Source: Membranipora membranacea
Lineage: Eukaryota > Bryozoa > Gymnolaemata > Cheilostomatida > Membraniporidae
Length of the DNA: 64,000 nucleotides
Direction of reading: 5' to 3'
Assembly: GCA_914767715.1 (NCBI GenBank)
Contig: OU612075.1
Span: forward strand, 11,780,001 to 11,844,000
Part shown: one piece after another, positions 1 through 11,700 of the stretch
How the letters are laid out: the number at the start of each line of letters is the position of its first letter
Position numbering within the stretch: position 1 is the first letter of the stretch
The notes under the pieces: model-generated
Database searches by the model: none
What the model saw: the letters and a program-made list of their open reading frames with translations, nothing else
What the model was told of the DNA's origin: nothing
Made by a program: the position numbers and the translations under genes

Positions 1-1640
1 AACTTCTCTTTAGATCTCAAATGTAACGGTAATGAATTGTATGTAGCAGAAACTTTGTATCTTAGATTGTCTGTATGATATAAAAGTAAATGTTTATCAC
101 GAAAATTGAACTGGGTAGTGTTTTTAAATCCTCTATTAATAAATGGAGGTGTCAAAAAGTTGTTTATCTTATGCACAAAAAGTGAAATAACAAACAAGCT
201 TAGGAAGAGGTAGGAGTTGTAATGATTGTGTAATGGATTCGGTTGGAATGAGATAATATGGGATGTAATGCACATTTGCGATAATGCGTAAAGCCCGTTT
301 TTGCAACAAAAATAATCTATTGAGGGCATTATTGCAGGACAAGTTGCCAATGATATGGATCCCATATATAAGGTGACAATAGATAAACTGAAAGTAAAGT
401 GTGTGGGCACTTGCTATGTCCAAGAAGTATCTCAAATTTTGAAGTAGGTAATCATTCCGTTGTACCTTTTGATAAACATTCTCTAGATCAGCTGTGGGCA
501 ACCTGCGGCCTTTTTGCCAGTGCGGCCTAATGGGTAATGTTTTGCGGCCTAATTGTGGCCTTATGCCTGTAAAACTTTTTATACATTACTTTTGGTTCCC
601 CTTTTTTTATGTGGAGAACCAAGTATGCATAGTGCTCTGTAAGCTCAAAATATTTCTAAATAGTGGCCATTCTGTATTATGCTTGTAGCTTAGCTTCCCA
701 GCCACTCTTTCTACTTTATCAAGTTGTTGTCCTTTCGAAATAACACAAAACAGTGACCTTTGGATGTTAAAATTACAAGTTTCTCAAACATAATAGTAAT
801 TTCTTTTTTTGCAAAACAGTCTCTGTGGACAAAAATTCCCTTTGTGACAAGTGCTCCTGCATTATGGCTGAAATGTTCCATATTGAATTCTTCATTTCAC
901 AATCATTTGTGAAAATTTCCCTACTTTGAGAGAGGGTAGGAGCTGTGAGGTGAAAACTTTGGCAGGAGACGAAAAATATTTTAAAAAAAATATTTTCGCT
1001 CCGCGAAAATACGTTCATCAAAACAGTCCTGTATGAACTTTATTTACACATTAACCCCTGGGAGGGCGCTACAGCACCCCTCCTGCACCTACCCTCCTCT
1101 TTGTCTTACACATGAAACATGGGGATACAGACATGTACACAATCTAATCATGAGGTAAAATGACATCACGAAACTCAAGAAGATTAGATAAACCAATATT
1201 TCTGCTGAGTTGATGGTTTTTGCAACATACTGCAGTTTTTAAACATAAATCTGTTTTAGTTTTTACACAAGTGGAAATGCCAAAATTGCTACTCCAGTTC
1301 CAATTTTATCCCTGAAAAATATGTTGCGGCCTTTTGAGTTGATCTGGCGTAAAATGTGGCCTTTTTTCAAGAAAAGGTTGCCCACCCATGCTCTAGATGA
1401 TCCTGCAATGAAAGCGTGTCATTCAACACAAAACCCAGAAGCATTGTAGTTCTCTGTCTGCTTAGTTTTTCATGCCCTAGGTCATAAAGGGATCTGAGAT
1501 ATTAAGTAGCATGTAATGAGATTTCTGAGAATTTATAACCATCCGGTTACGATTGCACCAATCCAAAATGTCATTTAAATCTTCAGATGCCTTTGCCTTT
1601 AGTTTTTGAAGGTTTTTATTCAATAAGTAAAGGTTACAAG
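1..1640 (-). mobile_element. Non-LTR (LINE) reverse transcriptase relic, split by a hAT-like element
   Basis: Read on the minus strand, this is the C-terminal half of a LINE reverse transcriptase. About 1530-1640 gives a WCNRNRM-VIN-KSHYMLL stretch, the usual block after the catalytic motif. The region near 1400-1460 gives TTMLLGFVLND followed by LSLQDHLE. The next part, 169-488, gives ENVYQKVQRN and then YFQFIYCHLIYGI and LFLLQKRALRII. The far 3' end (about 1-130) gives ATYNSLPLHLRSKEK, the typical WNSLP-like end of the ORF. There is at least one frameshift near 1470-1490 and a stop near 169, so it is dead. The 489-1390 insertion interrupts it; the reading frame joins across one copy of the flanking 8-bp duplication. 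The conserved 5' part of the reverse transcriptase is not seen. A related fragment lies at 55676-56059. Confidence 0.8.
489..1390. mobile_element. Non-autonomous hAT-like DNA transposon (902 bp)
   Basis: The left end reads CAGCTGTGGGCAACC and the right end, reverse-complemented, reads CATGGGTGGGCAACC, giving imperfect terminal inverted repeats of about 15 bp with further GCGGCC-rich subterminal repeats. Both sides carry the 8-bp direct repeat CTCTAGAT (481-488 and 1391-1398). Eight-base duplications and a terminal CAG-GGTGGGCAACC motif are typical of the hAT superfamily. No transposase is recognisable inside; an 82-codon minus-strand frame at 773-1021 matches nothing I know. The insertion lies inside the older LINE relic. 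A perfect 9-bp hairpin with a TCC loop is present at 991-1011. Confidence 0.8.
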
Positions 1641-2065
1641 ATCCGTCATAAGATCCTTTTCCTTATTTTCACATATTATTACTTTTTTCAAAAAAGCTTT
1701 ATTAAGCAAACTGGGTTTTACTTATACCTTCAGGTTACTCAATTGATTGAAAAATGGGTCGATTATAGGGATTTTTCTGCCAAAAGTTTGGAACTATTTT
1801 GCTTTGCTTCACATAACTATTTTGGTTAAGATTTAAAGGTAAAGGTCATTTGGTGCCTCCAGTTTTCAAAAGCAACAAGCACAAAGTTTGAATTTCTTTA
1901 CAAAATTTGAAGGAAGAACAAGCAAGACTGCTTCTCCAGTGATGGATCTCCAGAGATGGATCTCCAGAGATTTACTAGAGAAGAGTATGACATTATTACT
2001 ATTTTTCAATCTCTGTCAAAACCGCTCCTGTTTTTTCTGTGGTTCCTCTAGTCTACATGACTCAT
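1641..2065. other. Spacer without recognisable gene
   Basis: AT-rich DNA with small unrelated open frames. Nothing here resembles a known protein, and the LINE similarity fades at about 1640. At 1940-1980 the words GATGGATCTCCAGA are locally duplicated. Confidence 0.4.
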
Positions 2066-2069
2066 TGTC

Positions 2070-2262
2070 AATCATGTCTTTACTTTGCCGATGTACAGTA
2101 TACTGGACATTTGCAAAGTAAAGACATTTAAGTTCCAGCAGGGGCCCATGGAGCAAAGCCTGCACCGGAGTTGGACTTGTACCACCAACTACAGGCATGG
2201 GCCCCTGGGACTTACATATATCTTTACTTTGCCAATGTCCAGTATCAACCACCCAAAAAACA
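2070..2262. repeat. Palindromic repeat, copy 1
   Basis: The segment holds three tellings of one unit. ATGTCTTTACTTTGCC at 2074 is followed at 2102-2155 by its reverse complement, running into GGGGCCCATG. At 2199-2262 the unit appears again on the plus strand as CATGGGCCCCTGGGACTTAC, then CTTTACTTTGCCAATGTCCA. The same unit forms an inverted pair at 43781-43890. It is a foldback or MITE-type dispersed repeat; no coding capacity. Confidence 0.65.
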
Positions 2263-3617
2263 CCAAACAGGGTAAGTCACAATTTTTTTTTTCCAACCTA
2301 CCTTGAAATCTCTCTCAGTAACTCAGCCCTCCTTCATTTGCTTCAGGTTTGAAGGTTCTAGCACAAACAGATCTGACTTTATGGACCAGAGAAAATCGAT
2401 GGTAACAAAAAACCAGCCAATTCAGCCTAATCGGGTTTGAGGTAAAATGTTATTTTTCCTCAGGTACCTCCCAAGATTCAAACTTGTATTGAAGCCAAGT
2501 GATTCAATCTATTAACACTCAAATATTAAAACTGAACTTTTCAACTAACTTACTTGAGCTGTGGTGTGTTATCTTATTCAAATCTTATATTGGCAAAGCA
2601 AGTGTTTTTTCTTCTAATTTTGTACTTTAGCACACACTTCTAGCTCTCTTCTCTATCCACTCAAGTAGTTTTAGTGCTTAAACTTTGGAGTGCCGTCGTG
2701 TTGACTATCAAAAAACCATTTGGCCCCATTTGCTTGCCCTACACAGCACAGAGCTCCAAAGTTTGTGTACTCAACTACTCCTCACTTTTTGTGCAATCCT
2801 CACTGGCATCTAGTTTTTCTTTTAAAACTCGAATTTGGCAATACAAATTAAGCTCGTAGAACTTAACCAAGTTCTTGACTGTATTATAATCAATTATACC
2901 ATTGACGATTATAACATCACTATATATTTATTAAAACCATCGATTAAAATATATTAATTAAATCTTGACCAAAACCAAATGCCATTTAATAAATTCAACC
3001 CGTGTTTGTTAACTATTCACACGCCTCGACTTACTTTATTTACCTGTTGCGCAATGGCGAAATATATCTCCTGACCTTCACTCCTTCACCACTGTAGAAA
3101 CTTAGCTATAGAGATTCACCCTGAATTTGATGCAATCATCACGAATCATGAATATTTTACACACATGAATGTATGTAGGCCTAACTAGTTCGAGAAAAGA
3201 TATTTTGGAAATTGTGTATAGTCATGGTTGTATTAAAGATTTACCACAATGGTGTGGTTGTTTGATGCCGTTGGCTACTGACAAACAACACACAACTCCC
3301 AAGGTTATAGCATTATTATAATTGAATGTAAGATGAGGAAGAACTTAGATAAAATTGTGTTGTGAGTCCCAATCATAGATTTAAAAAACTGTTTTTTAAA
3401 TCTATGGTCCCAATGCATGCATGCAACACCGAAACTGAAAATATGCACTGAGGGATCGATGAGATTGATTGAGATGCTAATTAACACACAGGGGTGGCTT
3501 CATGCTGCCGTGGGCGGCCATGAGGAGGTTTATACTAGAAAAGGCCTCGAAACAGTGCTTGATATGGTTTTTAGCTGAAGACCTGTGTGTTGTGCAGCAG
3601 TACGCGCACCACTGTAT
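2263..3617. other. Intergenic stretch, nothing recognised
   Basis: AT-rich sequence with short accidental open frames only. No splice-bounded exon, RNA gene or repeat was recognised. A short inverted repeat of about 14 bp (TAGATTTAAAAAAC and its complement) occurs at 3376-3403. Confidence 0.4.
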
Positions 3618-3636
3618 GTTGTAGCCATAGACTTAA

Positions 3637-4013
3637 AGGGAAACCAAGGTTTCAAACAGCTTCTCATTAATGGCCATTGATTAATAGCAGATTGCACCTT
3701 CTGCATGGGGAAAAAGACAAAATATAATTCGGATGATTATTCAGCCAGAATTCTTGTGAGACATTTCTTCCATCAGGTACTCAAACTCAGCTAAAAGAGA
3801 ATACCACATAGCAGTTTCCTGTTCCTGTTATTATTTAGCCTGTGCTCTATAATTATTACAGCAAAGTCTTGGAACCTCCCCTAAACTGAAGTGTTACTCA
3901 GCTTAGAGTCAGCAACTACTTTGAGTTTTGCATCGCGTAATGCATGAAGCTGATGCTGCCCAGCACATTATTTGCTACCCATTAATGCATTGCTGCGAAA
4001 CCTTGGTTGCCCT
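3637..4013. mobile_element. TTAA-specific (piggyBac-type) MITE nested in the P-like left arm
   Basis: A 377-bp insertion with inverted ends AGGGAAACCAAGGTTTC and, on the other side, AGGGCAACCAAGGTTTC (one mismatch in 17). It is flanked by TTAA at 3633-3636 and 4014-4017. The right arm of the host element (reverse complement near 7150-7175) shows the uninterrupted sequence CTTAATATAC with a single TTAA, an internal empty site that confirms the borders. TTAA duplication is the hallmark of piggyBac-like transposition. No coding sequence; presumably mobilised by a transposase supplied elsewhere. Confidence 0.85.
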
Positions 4014-5230
4014 TTAATATACTACCTAGACAGGCCAATAGCATTCAATACTGTCCCACTTAAATAGCACGACATGACGTAATTAGTTTGTGCTGTGAGC
4101 CATAGTTTACTATATACCATTGAATGAAATAATGTGAAGAATCAAGGGACGCCGCGCATGATATCAGCTCTTGTCCGGCCCCTAATTATTTAAACACAGA
4201 GAAAATTTGTGAGTTTATGTAAAAGACCTTTCCGCACGAGATGGTATAAAAAATTGACTCCTTAGGCGAATCCAAAGCGAGAACAGACCTGATAAGTTAC
4301 AATCATTAGCCAATAAATATTGAAACAAATACAGCCGTCTACTCTTAACACTTCTACCACTACTATTTAAATGCACAGAATACCCACAACACAGTATCAC
4401 AAATATTTTGTTGGATGAGCCAGATCAAAGCACCACCACCATCATCATAGATTTTTGCATAAATATTCCTAGTCATGACTGAGCACAACCTGCTCAGCTT
4501 GGATTCCTTGTTAAAAGATTTTACTGCAAATTTTATTGTCGCTTCATGAGGAAGAATAGATCTGTGCTGTAAATTGAGTATGCCAACTCCAGATATGTAT
4601 GTATGATGAAGCTAGGGTAAGTGACATATATATATATATATATAAAGTCTTTGGTAATCTCTCATCCATGAAATAATATAGTAAATCAAGACACGCAGGG
4701 TATAATACCAGCCAAATTATATTAGATCTGTTTTAATTTATGAGATAAAAATTATCAAAACAAATACAGCCCTGTACTTAACCACTTTTATCACTACATG
4801 ACAAAACAGAGGGCTGTTACTGCGGGATTATACTAATTTATGAGGGCACGACCAAGGCTAACGGCTACCACTATTGCTGTTGTGGGCACGACAAAAATTA
4901 AAAATACTACCACTATCAGCGAGCATTGCAAAGTTAGATATGACTGGTTGCAGTATACGTTAAAATTAATCAAATTAGTAGAGCAATGTAAGCTAACCAC
5001 TTCTTACACCTACTTATCAAAAAAAATATATACTGTGGGATTATACTGAATTTTGCGGATGGGTCAAAGACTAGAAAACTACCACTATCGGTGATTGCTG
5101 CAAAATTTCCAAACGAGACACTATCACTATCAGCGATCGCTGAAAATTAGATATGACTGAGTCACTGAACACAATAAGCCTGCTCAGTTTGGAGCGCTTA
5201 TTGTCAGTGTTTGCTGCGAGTTTGGTTGTT

Positions 5231-5572
5231 TCATGGTGTATTCTGACCAGCGTATATCTCTTCACTTTTAGGGGTTTGTAGATAGTGTTGGAAGGATTGG
5301 AAAATTGTTGGGATAGCATCCTTTTTGAGCAAAGCTCTCCCACCCACACCAGGAGGCCTTCTAAATGTATCTCGTTTCAAATGTTCGCTACATAGAACAG
5401 CATATTTGCGTTTAACGGCCGAAACCCATACCTTTAGTCTCTCCTCGTTGTTTCTGGGGAAGGCGTGGAAGCTTAAATTAGGATTTCCTGCCGGGGTATT
5501 TCCACAGCCGTAGGCAGCACACCAGTTTCTAGATGACTTTTTTAAAAGCATCACAAATGATAACATATACAA
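5231..5572 (-). pseudogene. THAP-domain exon of the P-like transposon
   Basis: The frame holds a THAP zinc finger: NWCAAYGCGN (first Cys pair, C-x4-C), a conserved Trp in LKVWVSAVKRK, then LCSEHLKRDTF (C-x2-H), closing with the AIPTIF box typical of THAP domains. THAP domains bind DNA and occur in P-element transposases and domesticated host proteins. The N-terminal residues before NWC are probably intron, because an acceptor-like CATCTAG precedes them; the true exon is shorter than the open frame. It lies between the inverted repeats of the P-like element, so it most likely came from its transposase. No downstream RNase H-like catalytic exons were found, so I call it a remnant. Confidence 0.75.
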
Positions 5573-6044
5573 ATAATTATCATTAAACTACAGCTTTTGA
5601 TATGATAAACAGAAATTGTCAAATCAATTTCATAGGAGCATCAGCATGGCCAAGAAAGATTTGCGAGATCACCGATTAAGTCTACTCACACTTTTTGACT
5701 GCTGTGCCAGTTCTGAGTTAGATATTTCGGGAGTAAATCAGAATTGTCATCTCAAATAGTTTCCCTCCAGCCCCCCCCCCCCCCCGCCCCATCACTATCG
5801 TTCCACCTTTTTTTTCTTACATTCAAATTTTATCACACCCATCGATTATTATTTACTATGTCTATAGCCTTAAATTTATGTGCATGTATAGAAGGATGTG
5901 GGTATTATTATATGACAATATTTAATTGATTTAGATCTTAGATGGATGGGACAAGCAGAAATTATGCCAAAAAATTCAATCCAATAAAGACGGAAATATG
6001 ACAATGCATACATGAGAGCCACCACTGGGCTGTTTCTTACTTTA

Positions 6045-6164
6045 TCATCTTGTGAAGTGGTAGCAGCAGGATTTTCATCTTGTGAAGATGAGGCAGCAAG
6101 ATTATCATCTTGTGAAGATGAGGCAGCCAGATTATCATCTTGTGAAGACGAGGTAGCAGGCTGT
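6045..6164. repeat. 30-bp minisatellite, four copies
   Basis: TCATCTTGTGAAG starts at 6045, 6075, 6105 and 6135, an exact 30-bp spacing. Each unit holds the perfect hairpin TCATCTT-GTG-AAGATGA. On the minus strand the array reads as SSSQDDNLAA repeats, which could be a low-complexity linker of the transposon's protein or chance. A fifth diverged copy lies near 6275. Confidence 0.8.
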
Positions 6165-7183
6165 AGGCTCATTTAAAAATAGTTTTCCTATAAACTGAGC
6201 GGCGTGGGTATTATATCCAGAACTTCTATGTTTGCCTTGTATCTCGCAACTGATGATAGTAAAATTGCAGCTGGGCTTTCTTGTGAAGATGAGACAGCAG
6301 GCTGCAGGACGCAGGTTCACGTTATATAAATAAATAATCTCAACGAAGTATGAATATTAAAACCAGTAACCACTTTGTTTACATAGTATCTTTCATCTTC
6401 TGTTTCAGTACAGGGCTGTATTTGTTTTGATAATTTGTATCTCATAAATTAAAACAGATCTAATATAATTTGGCTGGTATTATACCCTGCGTGCCTTGAT
6501 TTACTATATTATTTCATTGATGAGAGATGACCATAGACTTAATATATATATATATGTGCCACGTACCCTAGCTTCATGATACATACATACATACCTGGAG
6601 TTGGCATACTCAATTTCCAGCACAGATCTATTCTTCCTCATGAAGCGACAAAAAAATTGCAGTAAAAACTTGTAACAAGGAATCCAAGCTGAGCAGGTTG
6701 TGCTCAGTCATGACTAGGAATATTTATGCAAAAATCTATGATGATGGTGGTGGTGCTTTGATCTGGCTCATCCAACAAAATATTTGTGATACTGTGTTGT
6801 GGGTATTCTGTGCATTTGAATAGTAGTGGTAGATGGCTGTATTTGTTTCAGTATTTATTGGCTAATGATTGTAACTTATCAGGTCTGTTCTCGCTCTAGA
6901 TTCGCCTAAGGAGTCAATTTTTATACCATCTCGTGCGGAACGGTCTTTTACACAAACTCACAAATTTTCTCTGTGTTTAAATAATTAGGGGCCGGACAAG
7001 AGCTGATATCATGCGCGGCGTCCCTTGATTTTTCACATTATTTCATTGAATGGTATATAGTAAACTATGCCTCACAGCACAAACTAATTACGTCATGTCG
7101 TGCTATTTAAGTGGGACACATTATGATCAGTGAAGCATAAGCATTGTCCTGTCTAGGTAGTATATTAAGTCTATGGTTGTAGC

Positions 7184-8041
7184 TTTTAGGTATTAGCCGC
7201 AGCAGATAAATAGAATGTATGGCTCAGTCTGCGCATGTGCGAACTGTTGAGGCATACGTTCGTCTCTGCAGCATAGGGCTTGAACTAATTCACCTAGTCT
7301 GAGTACCAAAATTGGGAGAACAATGGAAACCCAAAATTTGGAAATATTTGGGCCTAAATGGAACACTGGCTTTGATATCTCATAACCTTGAACCCTGGGA
7401 GTTGCCTTTCTTGATGGAAGGCAGCGCCACCACTGATGTGCTGCAGAGATAGACTATGTCACAAGGCTATCCTGCAAGCAGAATGTGTATGGCTAGGTAA
7501 TTCGGAGTTGCATTCTCAAACTCATTGATTTATTACAGCGTCCCAACGTGCTTCTATTTGTATTTTTATGTCCATAGATTAATTTCCTCCCATTGGCTGA
7601 AATCAGTATCAGCGGCCAATCAGAATATGTCTGACATAATTAATGCTTTGGTTTGATACATAAACATTTTTTAGAATAAAATAAAAACAGAACTTGTAAT
7701 AGCAGAAACCAGTACTGAACTGTCTATACGACTTGACCCCTGATTTACAAACCATGTTGATTTCTGGGGCTCACAAATGTGTATATGCCAAATATTGATG
7801 GAACTGGAGGAAGGGCTGCGTAGTAAGTGTAATGTTCTAAACTTTGAACCTACTTAAGTACTTACTACTAAAAATATAAATAATAGAGTTTCAGCAAGGA
7901 TAGGAGTACTCCTTGGTTTCAGGTCGTAATGTAAATCATATTCTAAATTTGTATTGCAACTAAAAAGTTTAGGCAATGAGTTAGTGCTTTAGATAGCTGT
8001 AGGTAGAGTAGCAGCATTGTAAATAGCTAAATGTTAGCATC
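7184..8041. other. Intergenic stretch upstream of the EGF gene
   Basis: No exon or known repeat was recognised. At 7396-7430 a weak hairpin built on GGGAGTTGCC occurs, a word seen in other hairpins of this window. No TATA box could be placed with confidence. Confidence 0.35.
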
Positions 8042-8150
8042 ACAGATCTACTCCAAAACCCGGGACTTTGGTAATGTTTGACTGCCCCCCTTGAGTGGGA
8101 GGGGGGAGTCAAACATTGCCCAAGTTTTGGAGTGGGGTCGACCTGTGGTT
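8042..8150. repeat. Snapback hairpin repeat
   Basis: The left arm ACTCCAAAAC...AATGTTTGACT-CCCCCC is answered by GGGGGGAGTCAAACATT...GTTTTGGAGT on the right, with only a short TTGAGTGG-type loop. The folded arms are about 40 bp with a mismatched bulge. Its form suggests a short palindromic MITE. It lies about 640 bp before the EGF gene start codon; a regulatory role is not shown. Confidence 0.7.
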
Positions 8151-8787
8151 AGATCTTACCCTAGGTTTTTGATGGTTGGTACAGGGAATAGTCAGAAGGC
8201 TAGAAAAGACAGGTTTGCTAGCCCCAGTGTCTATAGCCTAAATTTCTCTTTGTGTTTCCTCTCTACCACCATTACAGAAAAAAACCTGTATCGTCAGTAG
8301 AGGGGTTCGTCTAGCCTGGACAAGCTGTCTGGGGAGGATGAGTCAACACATGAACAGCAATGTTGCAGAGTAAAAGAAGGACAAGCACAAGCAACATTGC
8401 TGTGTGGGAATTGAGTGCATTAGGCTACAGAAAATGTCCAGTACTGAATCGGCAGTAGCCAGTTTTGTGAAAAGAATCCTAGTGAAGGATATATTCTCAA
8501 ACTAAGACTGAATCATTTTTTTACAATGCATGGTTACCAGTTTTCACTTGAATAAAACATTCATTATAAGTGAGCAATTTATAATCATCCATAAAGTTGG
8601 TATATGCAACCTAATTCTGCTGTTTTGTTGTAGAAGATTGCAGGAGGTCGTTGTGTTTTTGTCATGCAACAATTTGCTTTGCCTTTCCCCGCCAATGTGT
8701 CTTTTTACATCAGTTTGACTTTTTCTTTCAGATTTTCATCCTTGAGGTCACAGCTTGCTGTTAGAACTGGGTCTGCCCTGAAACATC

Positions 8788-11700
8788 ATGACTCACATCA
8801 GATACTTTATACTGAGTCTCGTAGCTCTAAGTTTTCATCTGCTTTCTGCTGCAAACTCACCATGTGATGATTTCCTCTGTCTTCATGAAGGAACATGTGT
8901 CATCAATGTAAACAGGTGGGTAGGCAAGTTTCTAGCATATAACTAATATCTACAGTACAGACCAAACTGTCGCCTTTTAAACCACACCATAAATTATAAC
9001 TTATATATGATAACAATGTTGACTGATTTGAGCACTTTATAAATCACTGGAAACATTACACCCATTTGAACCTGTTGATTTTAACTGTGACATTGAAACT
9101 TGTCAGCCGAGTATTTTTGCTTCATCTTTGATGCTAGTAACAAAAATAGATTATCCTTTCTCATCTTTTCTTATCTCAACAAGATTGATCAGACCACAAG
9201 TCAATATGCGCTGGTGTGAAAACAGAAACTTGTCTTCAATGTCTTCTATTTGTAGACAGCCACATTGTCAATGCAGTGATATATACTTTGGTCAGCACTG
9301 TGAATATAACTCAGACACAGGTCTATGTAGAAGAGAACCTTGTAAGAATGGTGCTAAGTGTGGTCAGCATGATGACTCAGCTACTGTCAACTGCTTCTGT
9401 GTACCAGGTTATTATATTATTATTCTATTATGTAAGCCTTAGATAGTGAGATGGCGCAATTAGTTAGCGTGCTTGCTATTCATGTCAGGTGATTGGTGCC
9501 GCAGGAGTTGTGGGTTCAAGTCCCACAGGGGGAGCTTTCAAAGTTGATTGTTCCCGCTCTCAGCACCCTCACCCTGCCTGTGGGAAAATGTGTGTAATAT
9601 ACACAACAAACTCCCAATTTAAAGATTTGTCAATCTGTCCATGTCATGCGGATACCAAAACAAAAAAGTAGGCGCATTTCAAGGCTAGGCTAATGTCTGT
9701 AACCAAGTCAAAATAAATATAGATCTGTCAATCTGTTGCGTCTTAATCATAATTGTTGTTTTCTGACCTTTTGGAATTTCTATGTACCCTAGAGGAGAAA
9801 TGTATTCACATTCCAGGAGAATTTGCCGTTTTGCACATGCTTGTAATAGCTCATTTTAAAGCTAGCTAATATTTACTCACCATTTTTACTTTTTTAAGAC
9901 ATTCACTAAAGCAAGTTAAGTGCTAGCTAAACTAATATAAATGCACTAGAGCTAACATTGACTCATGTCTAGATTGTGTCTAATGTGAGACATAATCAAC
10001 AATATTCCAGTTGTCTCACCTCACCAATTTTCTTACATCACAAATGATATTTACAAGACCTGATTTCTTGCAGTTAGAGAGTAACAACTCAATAAGTTGT
10101 TGTCCTCTCTCTCTCGAAAAGAGGAGACAATTCTAGATCATTGAATGATAAAATATTGTATATTTTATTTTTCCTAGGATATCACGGAAGTTATTGCGAT
10201 TTAGAGTATAATGAATGTCAGAGTGATCCTTGTATGCACGGCTCCTGTGAGGACGGGGTGAATGAGTACACCTGTAAGTGTGAAGAGTCATGGTATGGAG
10301 TGCACTGTAACCAGGTAAGTGATTGCATAGGTCTTAGTTTAAGTGCTCTAGTGTAACCTGGTTTGCTGGTATTGGGATTACCAACCCCATCCTGACAATG
10401 ACTAGATAATTGAATGCCAATACCAGCAACCTGTTTGAGCCATAGAACCACATAGATATGGATACATAGATAGATGTCTCACTGTTGTTTTTGTCCTTTG
10501 TGCTGGGGCTGAGACCTGTGAGAGTTTTTCGTCAACCGTGGAATTTTGGATTTGAGTGACCTACAAGAGCACTTCAATGACAGACTAATTTTTTCATGTA
10601 TCTTCTCATCAAGCATTTAACCAGTTGAAGTACCCAGATCAGGCGAGACGCTGAGAAATGCAAGACATGTGCCAGACCCCTCTCCCCCAATCACTTTATA
10701 ACAACTAGTGTAGAACACAAATTATTTGGCATGTTTTCATTGTTAATTTGGCAACTTCTCTGCATTTCTTACTTATCCATTTTCCTTTTCATAGAAGCTT
10801 GGCATGACAGAGCCTTTGATCGAGAAGAAAGATCGGAGAAAAATAGTTGCTGGTAAGTTTCTGACTCGTGATCAAATTATACCCCATTAGCCTGTCTTGG
10901 GTATGTGTGGCAGAACTGACGTCCCATTATAGGTGGTTGATACTGGACAGCCACTAGCTCCACATGTGGCAGTGGTAGAATCGTTGCTCATTAGTTTTTG
11001 TTATCAAGTTATATGCCTAGTGACTTGTATGATTGAGATTTACCATTGAAACTGTGGTTGCTTGCCAAAATTTGAATGGTTATAAATTCCAGTAGATATC
11101 ATTGCTTATGTAAGTGATATAAAAGTGAAATGGTTTATCACAGGGCTAGTCTCAGTTTTAGCCCAAGGCATAATCTAGCAATAAATAAGGGGATGCCAGA
11201 CTTGAAACCTTGCTATTTGTGAGGGTAACTGGTGCTTTATCTGACATGGGTAAGCTAGCCCTCAACTATTGACTTTATATGTCAGATGTTGATATCAAGT
11301 GCTCCTTCTTACTCCTTTTTTCTCAAGAAATATGTAGAACATCTGAATAGTTGACTATTGGTTGATAGATGTGAATCATTTATTCTCATCTTTTTATTTC
11401 CCTTTTTAATTCAAAGTCTTCAGGGAACTACCGCAAGATATTTGCAATTATAACAATTCTGGTTGAATTTTGTAGGAGTGACAGCCCCTTTAGTGGTGAT
11501 CTGCTGCTTTATACTCGCGTGCCTCCTAATGTACTTTGCCCGTCGTTCTGTGTGGTAAGTGTCATGTGTACTTCTGCACCTCCTACATCGACACATTGAA
11601 TTCTGAATTTGAAACCTGAGACGCAAGCTGGTTCTCAGAGACAAATCTTTTGAAATTCGTATTTCACATTTGTCATTGTAAACCAGCATCTATATATTTA

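Larger units (their letters stand above)
3626..7175. mobile_element. P-element-like transposon with ~770-bp terminal inverted repeats
   Basis: Both ends read CATAGACTTAA inward, and the matching arms run 3626-4782 (minus a later 381-bp insertion and duplication) and 6411-7175, near-identical over about 770 bp. The element is flanked by the 8-bp direct repeat GTTGTAGC (3618-3625 and 7176-7183). The interior carries a THAP DNA-binding exon on the minus strand and a 30-bp minisatellite. P-superfamily elements make 8-bp duplications, begin with CA and encode THAP-domain transposases; Galileo elements of that superfamily have very long inverted repeats. I assign it to the P superfamily by inference. 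No transposase catalytic domain was found, so this copy looks non-autonomous or decayed. A shorter relative lies at 45204-45718. Confidence 0.8.
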
